Source: Acanthochlamys bracteata
Lineage: Eukaryota; Streptophyta; Magnoliopsida; Pandanales; Velloziaceae
Direction of reading: 5' to 3'
Length of the DNA: 64,000 nucleotides
Assembly (NCBI GenBank): GCA_019914995.1
Contig: CM034126.1
Location: 67,001-131,000 of the forward strand
Below, piece by piece: positions 1 through 11,889 of the stretch (the stretch's first letter is position 1; every line of letters begins with the position of its first letter). Under the pieces are notes generated by a model. That model was not told where the DNA came from. It saw only the letters and a program-made list of their open reading frames with translations, and ran no database searches. The translations under genes were made by a program, and so were the position numbers.

Positions 1-301
1 TGCTAGTCCAAAAGAACCGTTCTTGGAGCCTCCTCATTTGTTCACCAGTAAAGGTTTTTTTCATAGCAGCTGTCCATCCATAGTTCCTAGCCTTAATTTC
101 TTTCTGTTTAGCAGAAGAAGAGTTGGTCTCAAAGAAGGAGAAAGTTGATCCAAAGATAGTTGACCACGACAAGCCCTTTGTAGACGACCTATGAGAAGAT
201 CTCTGTGAAGAACTACAAGGTATGCTACTGTTATCCTCTAGTTGAATTGAGTTTGTTTCAGAAATTTCTGGAATCAGATCCGTCCCGGTCAATGCCGTCA
301 T
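1..301 (-). CDS. ATG4: Autophagy cysteine protease ATG4, first coding exon (partial)
   Basis: ATG4 is a cytosolic cysteine protease that trims the C-terminus of ATG8 so it can be joined to phosphatidylethanolamine, and later removes it from the lipid. This exon encodes the first 100 residues and is cut by the window edge. The N-terminus is Ser-rich and poorly conserved. The diagnostic part is at about residues 74-97, reading NYGWTAAMKK then MRRLQERF, which matches the plant ATG4 block GWTAF.KR...IRRFQERVLG just before the peptidase C54 domain. The catalytic Cys, Asp and His lie outside the window, so activity cannot be judged. The start at 301-299 is the first ATG after a good acceptor and opens a stop-free frame to the window edge. 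The family call is fairly firm; the paralogue is not determined. Confidence 0.8.
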   Translation of the reverse strand, partial: MTALTGTDLIPEISETNSIQLEDNSSIPCSSSQRSSHRSSTKGLSWSTIFGSTFSFFETNSSSAKQKEIKARNYGWTAAMKKTFTGEQMRRLQERFFWTS

Positions 302-304
302 TAC

Positions 305-916
305 CTACTCATTCATACAAGCAATAGACAATACAATTGCACGCTTGAAGGCATGTAATGAAATCTGCATTCAAAAGGCAGCAGTGGATTATGTCATTCT
401 TTCATTGTTTGTGAGCTTTGAACTCTGATGGACAGGTTGAGGAATTGAGATCATAAAGACAAAATCAAAGCCAAATCTAAACTGTACAGAATACTCTAAA
501 GAGGAAGCAAATTTAAAAATGAGAAATTTTATTCTCAATAGCAAGCACGGTATCTACGTGTTTGTCCGTCTATTTGATTCTTTTATCGCGTGACAAGAAC
601 TACACAGAGACAGAGATGAGAATCACAAGTCGATAGAAGAGTGGACCCCTTCTCTTTCACTCAAAATGTTATCAAGAGATTTTTGTCAGATTGCAGGCAA
701 ATAGGCTTCATTTGTTTGTGAAAAGACGAAAGAGAAAAGTTATAAGAAATTAACCATGTCATAATCAAAAAAATTAGAAAGAATTCAGATATCATCAACA
801 TTTAAAATTGAACAAAAAAATTCGTACGAGACAATTAATGTTACTCAAATTACTCGAATGGAACGAAACGAAACAATAACGGAAATCGAGGAATTCATGT
901 TAGAAAGATTAGTTAC
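305..916 (-). other. 5'UTR intron of ATG4
   Basis: On the minus strand a donor (CG|GTAACTAATC, exon end at 917) and an acceptor (GAGTAG| just before 304) bracket about 612 AT-rich bases. The ATG lies only three bases inside the second exon. The upstream exon (917 to about 1190) is pyrimidine-rich with a CT run near 1000, typical of plant 5' leaders. Inferred from splice signals only. Confidence 0.5.
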
Positions 917-1239
917 CGTGAACGGCGAAGCAGCGATTGGAAGAGAGATGAAGATTGGAGTAGTAGAAGAACAAAGAACACGTACAGAGAGAGAGAGAGG
1001 AAAAGAAATTGTTGTTCTTCTTCTTTTCTGTTTTGTTTTAAGGTGCTGTGTTGTTTGTTGACGGCAAGCAAAAACCAAAAGCCCAAGCGAAGCGAAGCGA
1101 AGAAGAAGCAGCTACGAAATTGATAAATAAATAAAATCTGGTTCTCCATTTGTTTGTTGCTGGTCGATTGAGTGCAGAGGGGAACACTCCACCGCCATTT
1201 GCCCCAAATCTGGTTCGGTCCGGTCCCCGTCCTTTCGAC

Positions 1240-1345
1240 AAGATCGGTCTTCTAACACTCAATGTCGGCCCACAAACTTGACGGCCCACAACACTGAGAA
1301 ATAATAGATTGTGGCCCTCTGTTAATGGGCCTCCCAGCCGAGCCC
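1240..1345 (-). promoter_or_regulatory. Cluster of GGCCCA/TGGGCC (site II) motifs upstream of ATG4
   Basis: GGCCCA occurs near 1268 and 1282, and GGGCCT near 1328, with further GGCC steps between. Such site II motifs bind TCP factors and are common in promoters of plant housekeeping genes. Their position just upstream of the inferred ATG4 leader fits a TATA-less promoter. Function is inferred from motif and position. Confidence 0.4.
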
Positions 1346-2329
1346 AGCATCACATTTCATTACAATTTCTTTCTTCAACGTAATTCCATGTACGTGCACC
1401 ATACATTTGGGCAACCCAAAGTCCTATACTATTTTATCACCCATCACGAGGCATATTTTATATTCCATCTCAACCGTAGAATAAAATAAATAAATCATAT
1501 CGGAGTATATTTATATTCGATCGGGTATCCATCCGGTACCTTTCACGTACGCGAGAGTGAAAAATTTTTCTTCGGCAACATCATCAAAGTGAAAAAAGAA
1601 ATGGTTTTATTTCAAAAGAAAGATAAAAACAAAAAAACAATATCACGTTTCTCATCCCCGGTACGTACATGCATGTGGTAGTATACGCCCAAGATTCCGA
1701 AAAACGTATTGTATTTCTTCTCCCGCTTCTCCACTTGTTTTCCGTCACCTTGTCCTCCAAAAACTTTCTTCCATCGACCCCAAACTATAGTAGTATCTTC
1801 ACATCCAAAGCATTTCCACTAGCTGCAATTCATTTCAGAAGCATAATACATATACACATATATACGTACATTTGCGTAACACTATTGCCTTCTTCAAAGT
1901 TCAAAGACGGAATGATCGATGCTGAGGTGGTAGACGCAGAAACATCACGGTCTGAATTACTCATTAAGAAAAAAAGAACAAAGCAGGCGTAGTATAACGG
2001 AATGACAAGAGATCAAAAAATAAAGCAACCTTGTGAAATCATGACTTAGGAACGCTTGTTGGCTTGGGAACATAAACGCAGTATCAAGCATATAGATGTT
2101 TTATAAGAAAACACACAATTGCTTCAATTTTTATCATATTAGAATAGAGCCTCATCTCTTTTCTTTACTGATAGATATAAAAATGTTAAAAATGAGTCCT
2201 ATACTAGGTCCATGGTCATGCAACATCTTCTCAGGCAAGATGATCTAGTGACATGATAATTAAAGAGGATGCCAGATCTTTAGGATATGCAAAACACAAT
2301 ATTTGAACAGAAAGCAATTTTTCAGTTAC
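1346..2329. other. Spacer between ATG4 promoter and XEG113 pseudogene
   Basis: No coding region could be supported. A 107-codon plus-strand frame (1669-1992) has no recognisable motif and low-complexity composition. No RNA gene or transposon end was recognised. Confidence 0.5.
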
Positions 2330-3589
2330 GAAAACCACCTTCATCCCCGACTTTCAAACTGTCATCAATGACTGATACATACAGCTGATCGATCTGTTGA
2401 TGTTGACATGTCTGCTAGCTTCAGGAAAACGGGATAAATATGGAAGTGGATTATGTTTAAAATAAGAACACATGTAAGATAATGCTTAGTCAGAAAAGCA
2501 GCACCTTTCAGAGGGTATGGTATGATTTACTGATTTCATTCAACAATCTGCAGAATCTTTCAGAATCACATTGTATTAACAATGAAAGGGCAATCGAAAA
2601 ATTACCCAATATATATATGTTCTTTCATAAGCTAGAAAGACCATTATAATATATCCAACATTTGCAGGTAGGTCGTTTGACTGCTTGAATTTAAACCAGC
2701 AATCTATGAATGTTTACTTCATAACATTCTGGAGATGAAAACCCAAGAAACTAAGAACTGTGTTTACTTCAGCCAGACCATGTCACTATTAACATAAGGA
2801 GTTCAAAGACTCGAGGAAGCAGATCATTTATTGCTTGAACTCTTCCAATTCCCATTCTTTGGAATTCCAGGTATACCCCAACCAGGATCAGTCGTCATCA
2901 CGTTGCTGCCTGTACGTGTCAAATACCGGAATGCCTTTCCATTACAAAGCCTCCAAGAGTTTGGTGTCCATTGCACCTGCTCTTATGCCTCATGGTATAT
3001 GAGCTCGGTTGTATAACTATACCAAACAACTGTCTTTTCAAGTTTCCTCAACCAAATTAGAAAGGAAGGGTAGGGTTGAGGAGGATTACCAACTAAAAAG
3101 TTGGACAGATTGAGATCCATCAAGTGCTTAACCCAGTTCACAGCCAAATTCAAGAAGGTAAACTTTGCAAATGTGCACAATAATGACATGTCCTTTTCCC
3201 AATGATCGACACCTTTAAGGCCTTGAGATCAGGAAAATGTTATTTCTCTCCGGAGCATCCCATATCACCCTTGTCGATAAGCTTTGGTCAGGATTCTTGT
3301 AAACTAGACAATAAGAGGAAATATCTCAGTGAAGTATCTCCACTGTGTTATCTAGTATCCCATGAAACAACTTAATATATAACATTTTAAGGATAAAAAA
3401 ATTATAAAAACTTGAAAGTAAGCATGAACGAGAATTCTATACTATCAGATATTACCAGCAGAGTCAGAGGCGGAAAAGAAGATGATGAGGAAGGAACCAA
3501 GAAACAGCACCGAGGATGATCAATAGGATAGTCATTAGATAAAAGAATTGAACATAATACCTATTACCACCACCGTTCTCTGCTCCCAT
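2330..3589 (-). pseudogene. Decayed partial tandem copy of XEG113 (exons 1-4)
   Basis: Same strand as the intact XEG113 downstream, with matching blocks in the same order. Near 3470-3589 is an exon-1-like start (MGAENGGGN followed by a hydrophobic segment, the counterpart of MAEGGGG plus membrane anchor). Near 3070-3290 is an exon-2-like stretch with IWDAP and NWVKHLMDLNLSNFLVG. Near 2785-2900 is an exon-3-like stretch with GWGIP and SDMVWLK. Near 2340-2450 is an exon-4-like stretch resembling NPIPYLARFPEA. Stops and frame changes interrupt each block, the first Asp of the DxD motif has become Ser, and nothing resembling exons 5-13 was found. It looks like an incomplete duplicate that decayed after copying. 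It could also be a fast-evolving short paralogue, but the number of breaks argues against that. Confidence 0.75.
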
Positions 3590-4358
3590 TCTAGTTTATA
3601 GTATTTCTTGTAAATCTAAAAATTTTATGTAAATCTAAAGGAAAGAAAATTTCTTTTAATTACCTGTCAAGATTCTTAAATGTTTTCAGTGTCTCGGTGG
3701 CTGTTACGAACTTGACATTCTGCTACAATAATTTCACTGCAATTCAAATTAATAAATACATAAATACCAGTGTCAATTGCAAGGAGAATAAGAAATAAAA
3801 AGCAGCATTCTTAACGCCGTCTCCCGTTGCAAACCTCTACTAGACATCTATTTCCTGCATCTCCCCAAAGCACAGCCTGGTCTTCCGGCACAGCATAAAA
3901 AAAATACTCAACAATGAAATAAGAAAAGTGGCCCTGAACACAAACAAGGAAGCTTCTTTGATACACAAGTTGATGCTTGTTGAAATTAAATGTTGGGACT
4001 CGTGTCACATTTAAAAAGTTAGTGTACACAATTGCGTTCCCAGGAATTTAATACATGGTAGACATGGTTTTAAATAATTCAAGAATTATTTCCAAACTAT
4101 ACCCCCAACATCATACTGTGACCCTGAACAAACTAATGTATGATTAACAAGATCTTCATACTCCTGCATAGGTACACCAAACTCTCTTCAGTTTAGTTGT
4201 ATCAAATTGGAACTCTAATGCCTCTCAATCAGCATGTCCGTGTATTTTCGTGATGCTTTGCAGTGGCTGTGGTACAGTAATGGTTGTTTGCACGAACAAT
4301 GACCTTTCTTTCTAAACAGGTGGGCGGTCTTCCTCCCGAGATTTGGGAGGTTCAGGTT

Positions 4359-7300
4359 TCAACCAGGCTTCTCATCCCAAAACATATCATAGTATACGTG
4401 CCCAGGATCGTGGTCCATCACGCAGCACCATATTCCCACATATCTCTTCACACGGTTTCTAAATTTTGCCTCTATTGCCTGCATGAAGTATGTGCGGTTT
4501 ACTCATTGAAAGATAAATTAGGAGATATGTTTCCTAGAAATAGAAACAAAAGGCTTGGAACTAGTCTTGCCTTGTCAGAAAATCCTTGAAAAGTGTCTTC
4601 CATGGATGAGAAATGCAAAACTTTGACATCCTTGTACTTGGAGAAGGATTCTGAGAACTGTTAAGTTTTTCTTGGTGAGTATGTTTAGTATTCATGAAAA
4701 CATAAAATCAAGAGTTTTACAGAACCGGAAAGTATATGTCAACGATTATGAAAATGTACCCAGTCCAAACAGGGTTGGTTTTGATAGAAGAAAAGGGAAC
4801 TAGCATTACTTGTTCTGCACATTTGTATTATAAATGCAAGAACATTAACGTACACATGCTAAGGAAGAACATCTTCAGAACCCATTCCCACTTGCAAGAT
4901 GAAATTAAGTAGTGGTAATGTTCAATAACAACTATTAAGACATATTAATGCTCATAAAACGAGAAAAAGGCTTACCATCTCTTGATTGCTATGCTTAGGA
5001 AATCTGAGTACTGATTTAGATGCTTCATTGGCAAGACTGCATTTTGAATTTTGACTGTTACATAACTGTACTTCAAGGATTGATTCTTTAACCTGAAAAA
5101 ATTGATTCCATTATTAAAATGTCCATCTTTCAACACATTTCTTGATTTTAATATTATGAATCTTACCTTTTCAGGTACTAACGGGTTCTCAAGGAAGCTG
5201 TACTCCCTGAAATCAATCTTTGGACCAAATTCTTCTTCTGGAAGTTCCTTCAGCATGACATTTACCTACAAATAAGAATCTAATATCACATCATCAATGT
5301 GAAAGTGGAGCAAATGACAGTCAATGCTGAAATTACTAACAGAAAGTAAATTTTGGGATAAATAGATATTTGCATAAGATTTGACACCAGTCAACTTTTG
5401 CCAAGTATAAGGAAGAGTTTTCTTCTTCTTTAGGAGAAGAAAGGGTAGACCAAAATTAGCTTGGCCTAAGATGGTGGCGAAGGATTTAGAAGAATTAGAT
5501 CTTCCGCTGAATCTGGTATATATCGAATCGAATAGGAAAAACAGATTTATATATCCGACCCCACTCAAGTGAGATAAAGGCTTAGTTTGTTGGTGTTTTT
5601 TTCTCTAGAAGTCCAACATATTACCATCTTTAGTAAAAAGCAAAAAAAAAATAAAAATACAATGAAAAAAAGAAATGAAGAAGAAGAAGAATAACGAGAA
5701 GAAACAACAGAACAAACTTCAGAAATTCCCAAATTTTAGAAAGATTCACATGCTAGTACATGGAGAAAACTGAAGAGCAGGTTAAAAAGAGAAAATTAAA
5801 AATGAGTCAGATAGAGAGCTTCCGTTGAATAGCTTCAAGAATCTATCACAACTTGATACTACCATCAAACAAGACTCTCCACAATCATTTTAGCTAATGC
5901 AAATTAGGCTAACAACCAGTTAACTTCTGAACAGTTCTTGGGCATGCACAATACACTGTCGTGATATCACCATTCCTAAATCTACTTTAACTTTGGTTGG
6001 GCGTGTTGAATCAATGAAAGGCACACATAGGGTAATACCTCAAATATATGATCCATAGGGCAGAGGAAAGGCTGCTTAGTAATTGTCCCCTCCAGGATTC
6101 CAGGATGTCCAAACCACATTCTCTCCAACCTGCACCACAATGGAGGCATCACCTAAAATATGAACAAAGTTAGAACAAGAATGAACATATTCAATAAAGT
6201 ACATTTTCCAAGAATCTTCTAACAATCTAAAAGAATATGTATATTTCATGGCACAAAGAAAAAAAGTGATTGTAAAAGATACTTCTTTTATATTTAGGTA
6301 AACTTCGATATGTATATGCATATTTATGTGCCTACTTATGACATAAAAATTGGATGTGGAGGAGTACATGTTTTCCTATTACATTATATTGAGCTTATTC
6401 CTCTTATATTCTGGAGTTTTAAGTATAACTATTTTCAATATCACTTGAGCAATAGCAAGAATCCAAGAAATATAACAACATAACCAGCTCGCAATTTTAA
6501 GGATTATTAATTTTCTTTTTAAAAGGAGGAGTATCAAGTATTTACACAAATTTTATCTGAGCCATATCCAAAACATCAAACACAATTTCTCCAAAAATTT
6601 GTGTAGCTTTTCTTTCAAGTTTTGAGTTTTGAACTGCTTCTGTGAAAAGGAAAAATGTTGAAGATGTTCTTCCTCAGAGGATAAAATCATATGGAATTAA
6701 ATACAATTACAATGGTATTCATAAACTATAGTTAAACTCAATGCACCACTACAAACCATAGTTTCTCATGTCTTAAGGACATGATCATTTTTAAAACTTG
6801 ATACTAAATATGCTTGTCAAAAAGATAAGCTTGACATGAAAAAAAGATCTGAATTGTACTCTATAATGGGAAATTTCGCACTCACCAGTGTCCTGTTCAA
6901 CACCCACGCAATAGCAAGTGCCATCCTTATCTGTTTCAACTGCAACAACAACAAACAACTAATTTATCCTGCAATATTCCATTCCTAGATTTTGTCGGTG
7001 GAAGAACCAACTGACTATATTCTTGTAAGCTGCTACTCACTTGGTAATTAACCAGCTTGAAATGAGATTCCACATTATGTGGGGCATCCAGCAATAGGCC
7101 CTTTGGAATAGCTGGGTTAAATGATAGGAAGCCTCCTGAAATGGAAACATCATATGTAAGCAGAAATGGCTGACTTTCATATTTGCTACTGATCTTAGAA
7201 TGCAAGTCCTTCTGAAATAGAGTAACCAACATAACCATATTAAGAAAGAAAAGTAAAAACCTGGTAAATTTATATTATTCCCTTCAAGTACTTCATCATG

Positions 7301-10300
7301 CTGTAGTAAAAGGCAAGTGTAGATCTTTATCTACCTTGCATCTCTATGTCATAGCTAAAAAAGTAAGTTTATGCGCTCTGGAAAGTTTTCTAGATGTCTG
7401 AAGCTCATAAGTATAGTATGAACAGACTAAGCAGCAAGGCACTTTATACTAAAATAAAATTCTTCAGCTCCAGTACTATTATATCAGCCATACAGTTATA
7501 CTCTTTCAATGCAAACTTAACATTCCTTTCAAGCATCATCAGCAACTCATATAGTGTAGCAAACAAGTGGAACAAAAGAAGTCTGTTGAAAATCATTGGA
7601 CTGAATGGTACCTGGTGAATCGTAGTATTCTGGATTGTCATAGAAAAGCTTGCCTTCACGTAACCTGTGGCGTTTTCCTTCTGTTCCTGCATATTGAAAT
7701 GTAGTGTGCACAGCATATGGTTCCAATCTGAGCTGTTGAGGCATTGCCTTCACATATCACATAAATACAAACACAGTTACAAGAGAGGTAATTCATAAGA
7801 AGACAACTAACTCCAGCTAAATTAAATTACAAAACACATCATATAGCACATAAACATCCAGTATCAAATAATCATGAACCAAAAACAGTGCGTTTGCTTG
7901 TATCAAAACTACAGAGGCAAGACTGAATAAACAACTAAATTAGAGTACTCCGAGAAATACCTGGACAAAGTATGTATGCCCGCTACAAAATATACTGGCT
8001 GGTAATATTCCCAATTTAAGGCTTCCATCATAAGAGTATACTAGACCTTCCTCTCCTTCAACAGATGGTCCAAGAACTTTGTGTACGAGATCATTGAATG
8101 CTGTCTGATCCCACAGCTTCTCATCTGCCAACAACAGATCTTTCCACTCTTTGGCGAGCCTTTTTGCTGGATCTGTTGGACGCCAATGAAATATACCGAT
8201 ATTGTAGGAACCACTAACTGCCACACATACAAAACAGACTTATACATTAATAAGTTACAGAACCTTCGATTTTAGAAGAAGAGAACATGCAATTCTGAGA
8301 ACTGGAACCTTTAAGTAAAGACAATGCAAATACATTATGATGATCATATCAGATGACATCAAAACAGATAAGTCTATTGCAGATAATTCTATTGCAAATG
8401 AGTATGGAGTTCTCAAATTATGTTTAGGACACTTAACATGATATCATCTATCTTCTATCACATTAGCAATCAAAGTTATTGAGAACTCCACACTCATTTG
8501 TCCTAAATTATGCATTTAAACGAATCAAGAAGTCCAACAAAAACAAAAGAGCATGACCGACAAAATTTACCTTATAGATATCTGATCAAATTCAAAGATC
8601 CGCTAAACTAAAATTACTATATCGAATCTTGTCGAGTACTGATGCATACTTGCATAAATATAAGACATTGTTTACATCATGACAATGTGCAGCTAAACTA
8701 AAGAGTTAAGAAAAGTGACTAAAAACATGAATATCAATTTTTTTAACAAGAACAACATGATAATCAAGGAATTTACAGTTTTCATAAGCGAATATTACCT
8801 TGCTGCCAGACTTCCAAACTGTCATCAGTAACAGTTAGTATAACTTGATCACTTGACGTTAAAATATCTGCTTCAGGAAAACGAGCAAGGTATGGGATCG
8901 GATTCTGCATAATAGTATAGGAAAACTTGTTGGTATAACAGCTGGTATCAACACACCAGGACTACCACATTCGGTAGTGTTTTCAGTAACAATGGGAGCC
9001 TTAATAGAAAAGGGAAACTTGAGACTAAGAGTAGCAAAATTCCTTCCATCTTTCATATTCTACAGTTTTTACTGGCATCAGGTCATCATCACGAAATCGC
9101 AATCTGGAGCTACCACCATCAAATGCTAGAGGATTACCACATTGTTACTTACCATGAAATTTAGTGGCGGTTATCTTTATCAATGAATTTGCTCCCTAGG
9201 GCACTAGCAAGGAGAACAGAATTTTAAATAGTGGAATTTCCTAAATGAATTTCAACTGTAACCTCCCAAGTCGCACAGCAACCCAAGTAACAACTAACCC
9301 ACAGGTTTTGATCTAGAATTAAACAAATACTCCTCATATACATAGAATTTCAGAAGCATTGAGAGGATGAAACTGGGTTTGCATGTGCATGCTACCATGC
9401 AAGCAGAAAGCAAAGAGGTATTGAAGAATATATTAAAAGGTTATGCTAGCACCAACACAATGCGACAAAGAGGTATGGTTAATAATGTCTACCTTTAACC
9501 AGACCATGTCTGTATCACACATCAGAAGCTCATATCCAAAAGGAAGAAGCGCATTTATGAGCAGCACCTTCTCCCTTCCCATTTTATGGAATGTGGGTGT
9601 CCCCCACCCAACATCGATGGTATTCATTTTGCTACCCATGTCAAATACAGGAATGCCTTTCCAATACAAAGCTTCCAGTAGCTTGCTATCCATAGCGCCT
9701 GCGGAAAAGATGCAGATGTCCTTAGTAATAAGATGACCAGAACCCCATTATACTCACAGCAGATGAAGGAAGCATACTCTTACTAAAACAGGTAGCACAA
9801 GTTGCAGGGAATTACCAACTAGAAGGTTGAAAACGTTTAGATCCGTCAAGTGTCTGACCCAATTCAAAATGAAGTCCATGAAGGCATAGTTCCCGAAAGT
9901 CATGATGATGACATTGTCTTTTGCACGAAGTTTCACCATCTCCTCGGTCAGCAAAAAAGCCTTCTTATCTGGCATCCTAATCGCAGCAGGTGCATCCCAT
10001 ATAGCTCTTGTTAATAGGGTTTGGTGTTCTGATGGGGGGGCCTTGGGGCCATTTTTTCTTGTGGACGGATTGCGTAGGGTGTAATTAATAATTGATTCTG
10101 AAAAGTTGCTCTGAACAGCAGTAGAAGCTAGATCTGTACGCCAACAATGTATTAAAATCATGCATTCTGTGTTTTTGTACTCAGCGTGAGCAAGACAGAA
10201 GCATTTCCAAATTGTTTTACACCTACCCATGCATATAATAAATTTGTAAACAACAACATGAAGAAAATCTTCATACAAGAGATACACTACAAATAAAAAT

Positions 10301-10650
10301 GTAGTAGTGTTCTGGCTATTAATAAACTTCATCAAGCATAGGTGTCTTGTAATGTAGCGATCCATGGGAGTTTTTATACGATACGTATTGCTTACGATGT
10401 CAAGGAACCGAATGCGCACTCAATCAATGATTGCTCCAGGCAAAAAGAATTCTTTCAACATATTAATTAACAATGAAAAGAAACGAGAGAAAGAAAGACT
10501 TGGGAAAAACTGACCCGCCGTTGAGACGACAACGGAATTACCGTAGGGAGTGGAGATGATAAAAAGCGCCGACACAACGATGCCGACTGCGACGATGGCG
10601 AAGATCGCCACGAACACCGGCCTCCATACTCCGCCGCCGCCCTCCGCCAT
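4359..10650 (-). CDS. XEG113: Extensin arabinosyltransferase XEG113 (GT77), 13 coding exons
   Basis: Golgi type II membrane glycosyltransferase that adds arabinofuranose to hydroxyproline-linked arabinan on extensins. Exons in transcription order: 10650-10515, 10133-9816, 9698-9493, 8904-8799, 8217-7961, 7747-7612, 7135-7041, 6939-6886, 6152-6039, 5265-5167, 5092-4976, 4657-4571, 4478-4359. All phases agree and give 614 residues (Arabidopsis XEG113 has about 644). Residues 12-34 form the anchor. NVIIMTFGNYAFMDFILNWV opens the catalytic domain and CDTDMVWLKNP holds the DxD motif (Asp213, Asp215). Later blocks (SYNIGIFHWRPT, LVMPPLWCRL, KELPEEEFGP, KRYVGIWCC) follow family order. The last intron has a GC donor at 4570-4569. 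The frame ends early at WDEKPG; a one-base shift would give WKPEPP and 13 more residues. The start at 10650 fits the family better than an ATG 13 codons upstream. Confidence 0.92.
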
Positions 10651-11324
10651 AAGCAATCGATCTTGGTAGAACAACAACGACGACAACAAAAAAATTTGAA
10701 AGTTTCCACAGAGAGATAGATCTATGATATTTCTTCTTCTGTTTGATTGTGATGATTTGAAAATAATTGTTGCAGCGATGAGCTAACGAGCAGCTGGAAA
10801 TTGGAAACCATTTCCATATATTATTCTAGCTGTTAGTTAGTAGCCCAAAAAAAATTTTGCTCTCTTTTTTTAAGAATATAAGAAAAAAAAAGTGTTGACT
10901 TTGATCGCTTGATGGATTGATGCTTTGCTTCAGTTTCGTCTTCGTTTGGCAGGCGATGGAAGAATTTTGCATTTGAGGACCTTCCATTCTATATATAAAA
11001 AAAATGATAGTTAACGTCTTAACAGAATCAGGCCGTAAAGCAGTATGTTTGTAGATCAGGTCCTTCAAAAAGTCTTATTTGTTTATAAAGTTCATTACCA
11101 TACTTTTTATTTAGTGAATAAAATCCGGTCCCTTTGAGCCAGTGCCGGCGAGTCTGACCGAAAAATCGGTTACCGGGCTCGAAATCTGGACCGAGTCTTA
11201 AGGTAGACCACCTGTGCAGCCAACCCGGTGAGACCCGAGTTGATACGAGCGATTTTCCGGGTCAACTCGCCGACCCGAGTGAGCGGGTCGACCCAGTTGA
11301 ACGGCACCCTCACAGAGTCACAGA
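10651..11324. other. Upstream region of XEG113 and spacer
   Basis: The first 100-150 bases are probably the XEG113 leader and core promoter, read on the minus strand. The rest holds A/T runs and no supported gene. A minus-strand frame at 11170-11463 continues past the PDX1 remnant but shows no PDX1 similarity. Confidence 0.4.
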
Positions 11325-11801
11325 TGCAGATCATGGTGGCAAAGGGCCTCTCCGAGATCGCCGCAGCCACAGACGAAGGGGATTCTGAACTTGTGGTTGT
11401 TGATGTGGTTGCTGCCGTCGGTTGGTAGGAGGACCTCGCTCTCGTCGACGTAATTAACGCCAATGGCCTCCAAGATGTGGGCCTCGACGAAGTGGCCGAT
11501 GCAGGCCTTGGGCATGACCGGGATGGTAACGGCGTGCTTGATCTCGCGGATGAGGCCTGGGTCGATCATGCGGGCTACCACGCCGCCGGCACGAATGTCA
11601 GCGCGGACGCGCTCGAGAGCCATGACGGCGAAGGCGTCAGCCTCCTCGGCAATCCGAGCTTGCTCGGCGTTGACAATATCCATGCAGCATCTAGGCGAGG
11701 CCGACCTTAACGGAGAAGATGGATGCAGTGGAGGAAGAAATCTTGAAATCAGAAACGGCAGCACGGTTGCCGTAAACAGTCACAAAGGCGCTGCCAGCCA
11801 T
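11325..11801 (-). pseudogene. Truncated intronless PDX1 (pyridoxal 5'-phosphate synthase) copy
   Basis: Functional PDX1 makes vitamin B6 with the PDX2 glutaminase. The copy starts [12 protein letters not shown] and shows FSVKVGLA, then an in-frame TAG where the family has Gln (GLAQMLRGG), then a small deletion that changes frame. The second frame carries [54 protein letters not shown] and [20 protein letters not shown], all clear PDX1 blocks including the KARIGH-type lysine. Similarity fades just after LGEAL, near a segment resembling AAMIRT, so the C-terminal half of the barrel, about 150 residues with the phosphate-binding loop, is absent. Known plant PDX1 genes often lack introns, so this could be a decayed ordinary duplicate or a retrocopy; no poly(A) tract was recognised at the truncated end. 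Confidence 0.85.
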
Positions 11802-11889
11802 CGGTGCTTCTTCCTTGTACTGCATTTTGCTTCTTCAGATAAAGTAATTAACAATCTTGTGAAGAAGAAAGGGAATAGATTTGAATGAT

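Noticed and set aside
1669-1992. 107-codon plus-strand frame near ATG4
   Set aside because: No motif, biased composition, no promoter or splice partners.
11463-11888. 141-codon plus-strand frame over the PDX1 remnant
   Set aside because: It is antisense to clear PDX1 blocks; GC-rich coding sequence often leaves open antisense frames.
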